From the NCBI GenBank assembly GCA_963837395.1, contig CAWINI010000002.1:1008079-1072078 (forward strand): a DNA stretch of 64,000 nucleotides, written 5' to 3'. This DNA is from CAVZQN01 sp963837395. Its GTDB lineage: Bacteria > Acidobacteriota > HRBIN11 > JAKEFK01. The notes under the pieces are model-generated. The model worked only from the letters and a program-made list of their open reading frames with translations, did not search any database and was not told where the DNA came from. Within the stretch, counting starts at the first letter, position 1. Each line of letters starts with the position of its first letter. Made by a program: the position numbers and the translations under genes. This document shows positions 62,693-64,000 of the stretch, piece after piece.

Positions 62693-63886
62693 TTAGTGTT
62701 TAGTGGGCACTGCTAAAAAGGCTACGCTATCGCCATTTTCAATAGTAGCCTGACCCGTAATCTCACCGTCATCACTGATGTCATTGGCAAATACCAGATG
62801 ACCGGTGTATCCGGGAACACGTTGATTCAGATCTGAAATCACACCGTTTTCCCAAATCACCGCACGGCAATCAACGAATCCTGCTGCACAAGACATCCCA
62901 ACGATTTGACCTTTTTTGTTGATACCCAAACCTTGACTGATGCCAGGAATATGTTGAGGGAGCACACCAAGATCGCTAATCCCATCATCTTTTGACCAAC
63001 GGAAAGCATGTGCATTAAACGCTCGACCCAAGGTTATGTTTCCAAATCCAGTGACTTCACCAAATTTGTTGATGGCCACAGGAGTATTCCAGGCATCGCC
63101 TCCAATGTTGCCCATATCATTTGCTGTCCCATTTTTCCAATACACAGCATGAGCAGCGCTGAATCCACCAACCGCACGATCACAGGTACCCGAAATTCCA
63201 ACTACCAGACCATGATCATTGATTGCGGTAGCAGCGCTGGTTGGATCGTTTTGATATGGTGGAAGTTGTTGAATCTGGGTATTGTAATCATGCGGACCCC
63301 AGATGACCGCGCGGAATTGTAGTTTTTGAGTGCGAGTTGGATCGCAGGAAGGATCAACAACAAGATTCTCGGCCCATCCAACAATTCGGCCATCTTTATT
63401 TACACCTGCCGCAAAACCATTCGGACCTCCTAACGTAGGAAGTGCATTCATCACTCCATCTTTCCATACAAACCCCACACAAGTGTTCCCGATGAATGGA
63501 ATGAAATTCGAGCAACTCCATCGTTCACCATTTGGATCGATCGTGTCAGTTTGTGATATTCCAGCAATGATCCCTTTTTTGTTTTTCACGGGAAATAACA
63601 CAGCACTATTCGTACCATCACCTCCGAGTGATCCTAAATCAATCGGTGTTGTATCCTTCCAAAGAGCAGCATGCACAACCGCATCATCCAGAAAAGATGT
63701 TCCTGTTACCCAGCTGCGGTTATTGATACTGTTTCCCGCGCTGACTGATCCGCCGAGCGAATCAAGATTAGTGACTTGATAATTCGACTGTTGCTTGCGT
63801 TGAGATGCATCAGCACGATTGCAGTTCGCGACACAACTGAACAAAGCCACAGTAAGTATTAAAAATCGCGCAATCAGAATTTTCAC
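62693..63886 (-). CDS. exported HAF-repeat protein
   Basis: About 397 residues from GTG 63886, which has GGAGGG 5 bases upstream. A signal peptide covers the first 20 or so residues (ILIARFLILTVALFSCVANC, possibly a lipobox Cys). The rest is repeats of the HAF type, each with a pattern like AALWKDTTPIDLGSLGGDGT followed by AINDHGLVVGIS or similar, about seven copies, forming a beta-propeller-like domain. The function is unknown. It is abundant in Acidobacteriota and related soil bacteria. An ATG 45 bases upstream lacks a ribosome-binding site. Confidence 0.85.
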   Translation of the reverse strand: MKILIARFLILTVALFSCVANCNRADASQRKQQSNYQVTNLDSLGGSVSAGNSINNRSWVTGTSFLDDAVVHAALWKDTTPIDLGSLGGDGTNSAVLFPVKNKKGIIAGISQTDTIDPNGERWSCSNFIPFIGNTCVGFVWKDGVMNALPTLGGPNGFAAGVNKDGRIVGWAENLVVDPSCDPTRTQKLQFRAVIWGPHDYNTQIQQLPPYQNDPTSAATAINDHGLVVGISGTCDRAVGGFSAAHAVYWKNGTANDMGNIGGDAWNTPVAINKFGEVTGFGNITLGRAFNAHAFRWSKDDGISDLGVLPQHIPGISQGLGINKKGQIVGMSCAAGFVDCRAVIWENGVISDLNQRVPGYTGHLVFANDISDDGEITGQATIENGDSVAFLAVPTKH

Positions 63887-64000
63887 AAAACCCTCCTGTT
63901 TTCTTTCTGCACAGCAAATGAATTGCTGCACAATTGCGAATCTACTGCGCGACTATTGTGATTGCTCGCCGTTTTCGGCCATTAATACTAACGTATTCGT

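Noticed and set aside
1..64000. tRNA, rRNA or tmRNA genes
   Set aside because: I looked in the intergenic spaces for T-arm-like and rRNA-like sequence on both strands and saw none. Most gaps are under 200 bases and filled by palindromes.
63887..64000. A further gene at the right edge
   Set aside because: The last 114 bases hold only the leader of the HAF-repeat gene. No coding pattern is visible.

Overview
The window is ordinary bacterial chromosome: about 50 closely packed protein genes, mostly short operons. I found no rRNA, tRNA or CRISPR. The host is a diderm bacterium (RlpA-like and other lipoproteins, MtgA, FtsEX, HtrA). An Acidobacteriota-like affiliation is my best guess. It rests on the protein kinase fused to WD40/PD40 repeats, the HAF-repeat exported protein, the GGDEF-ATPase-TPR giant and the MutS-like membrane ATPase. 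No marker gene here proves it.

Left third (1-25 kb): a partial sulfatase-like lipoprotein and a GGDEF/ATPase/TPR protein; ispG-htrA; eno-gpmA-EVE; lon behind a clear promoter; pilD; an ABC exporter pair; tag; a small SnoaL-like exported protein; a Ser/Thr kinase; ggt with a membrane MutS-like ATPase; ftsEX. Middle (25-45 kb): a mobile element with an uncharacterised ORF; gatB; a folK-pyrK-pyrD-rlpA-pyrF-plsC-ispA run; DUF488; a desaturase; a NatA/NatB-CPBP exporter; two exported ankyrin proteins; yajQ; a polyprenyl synthase; mtgA; a TPR protein and small unknowns. Right third (45-64 kb): an M23 peptidase, cheW, ecfT, a fused aroDE, a ZIP transporter, a YdjM-like hydrolase with a GNAT, glmU, then a sigma-54 controlled locus (54.6-61.1 kb), an Ada-AlkA fusion and a HAF-repeat protein.

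Two things stand out. (1) A roughly 1.95 kb element at 25529-27482 carries one uncharacterised ORF, imperfect terminal repeats and, downstream of the ORF, a cloverleaf-like set of nested palindromes. A 0.5 kb relative at 16413-16928 keeps both ends and the cloverleaf layout but has lost the ORF. The long stem has a different sequence in the two copies yet still pairs. (2) At 54586-61145, two paralogous GAF-PAS-AAA+-Fis activators lie between an AurF-like diiron oxygenase (plus an unknown protein) and an OsmC-family gene. Each flanking unit has a well-spaced -24/-12 promoter and nearby palindromes sharing the 10-mer CGAGATTTCG. This reads as a self-contained sigma-54 response module.

Sequence quality matters here. 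Eight one-base indels break seven genes that are otherwise intact: lon twice, the kinase twice, pilD, gatB, one sigma-54 activator and the mobile ORF. Correcting one base at each site restores normal lengths, so most are probably consensus errors. I report these genes as single corrected spans. Intergenic spaces hold many palindromes made of repeated 6-8 base words (CACGGAT, GATGCGG, CGTAAAA, CCGCAGAG, CACGAAG and others), often between convergent genes.
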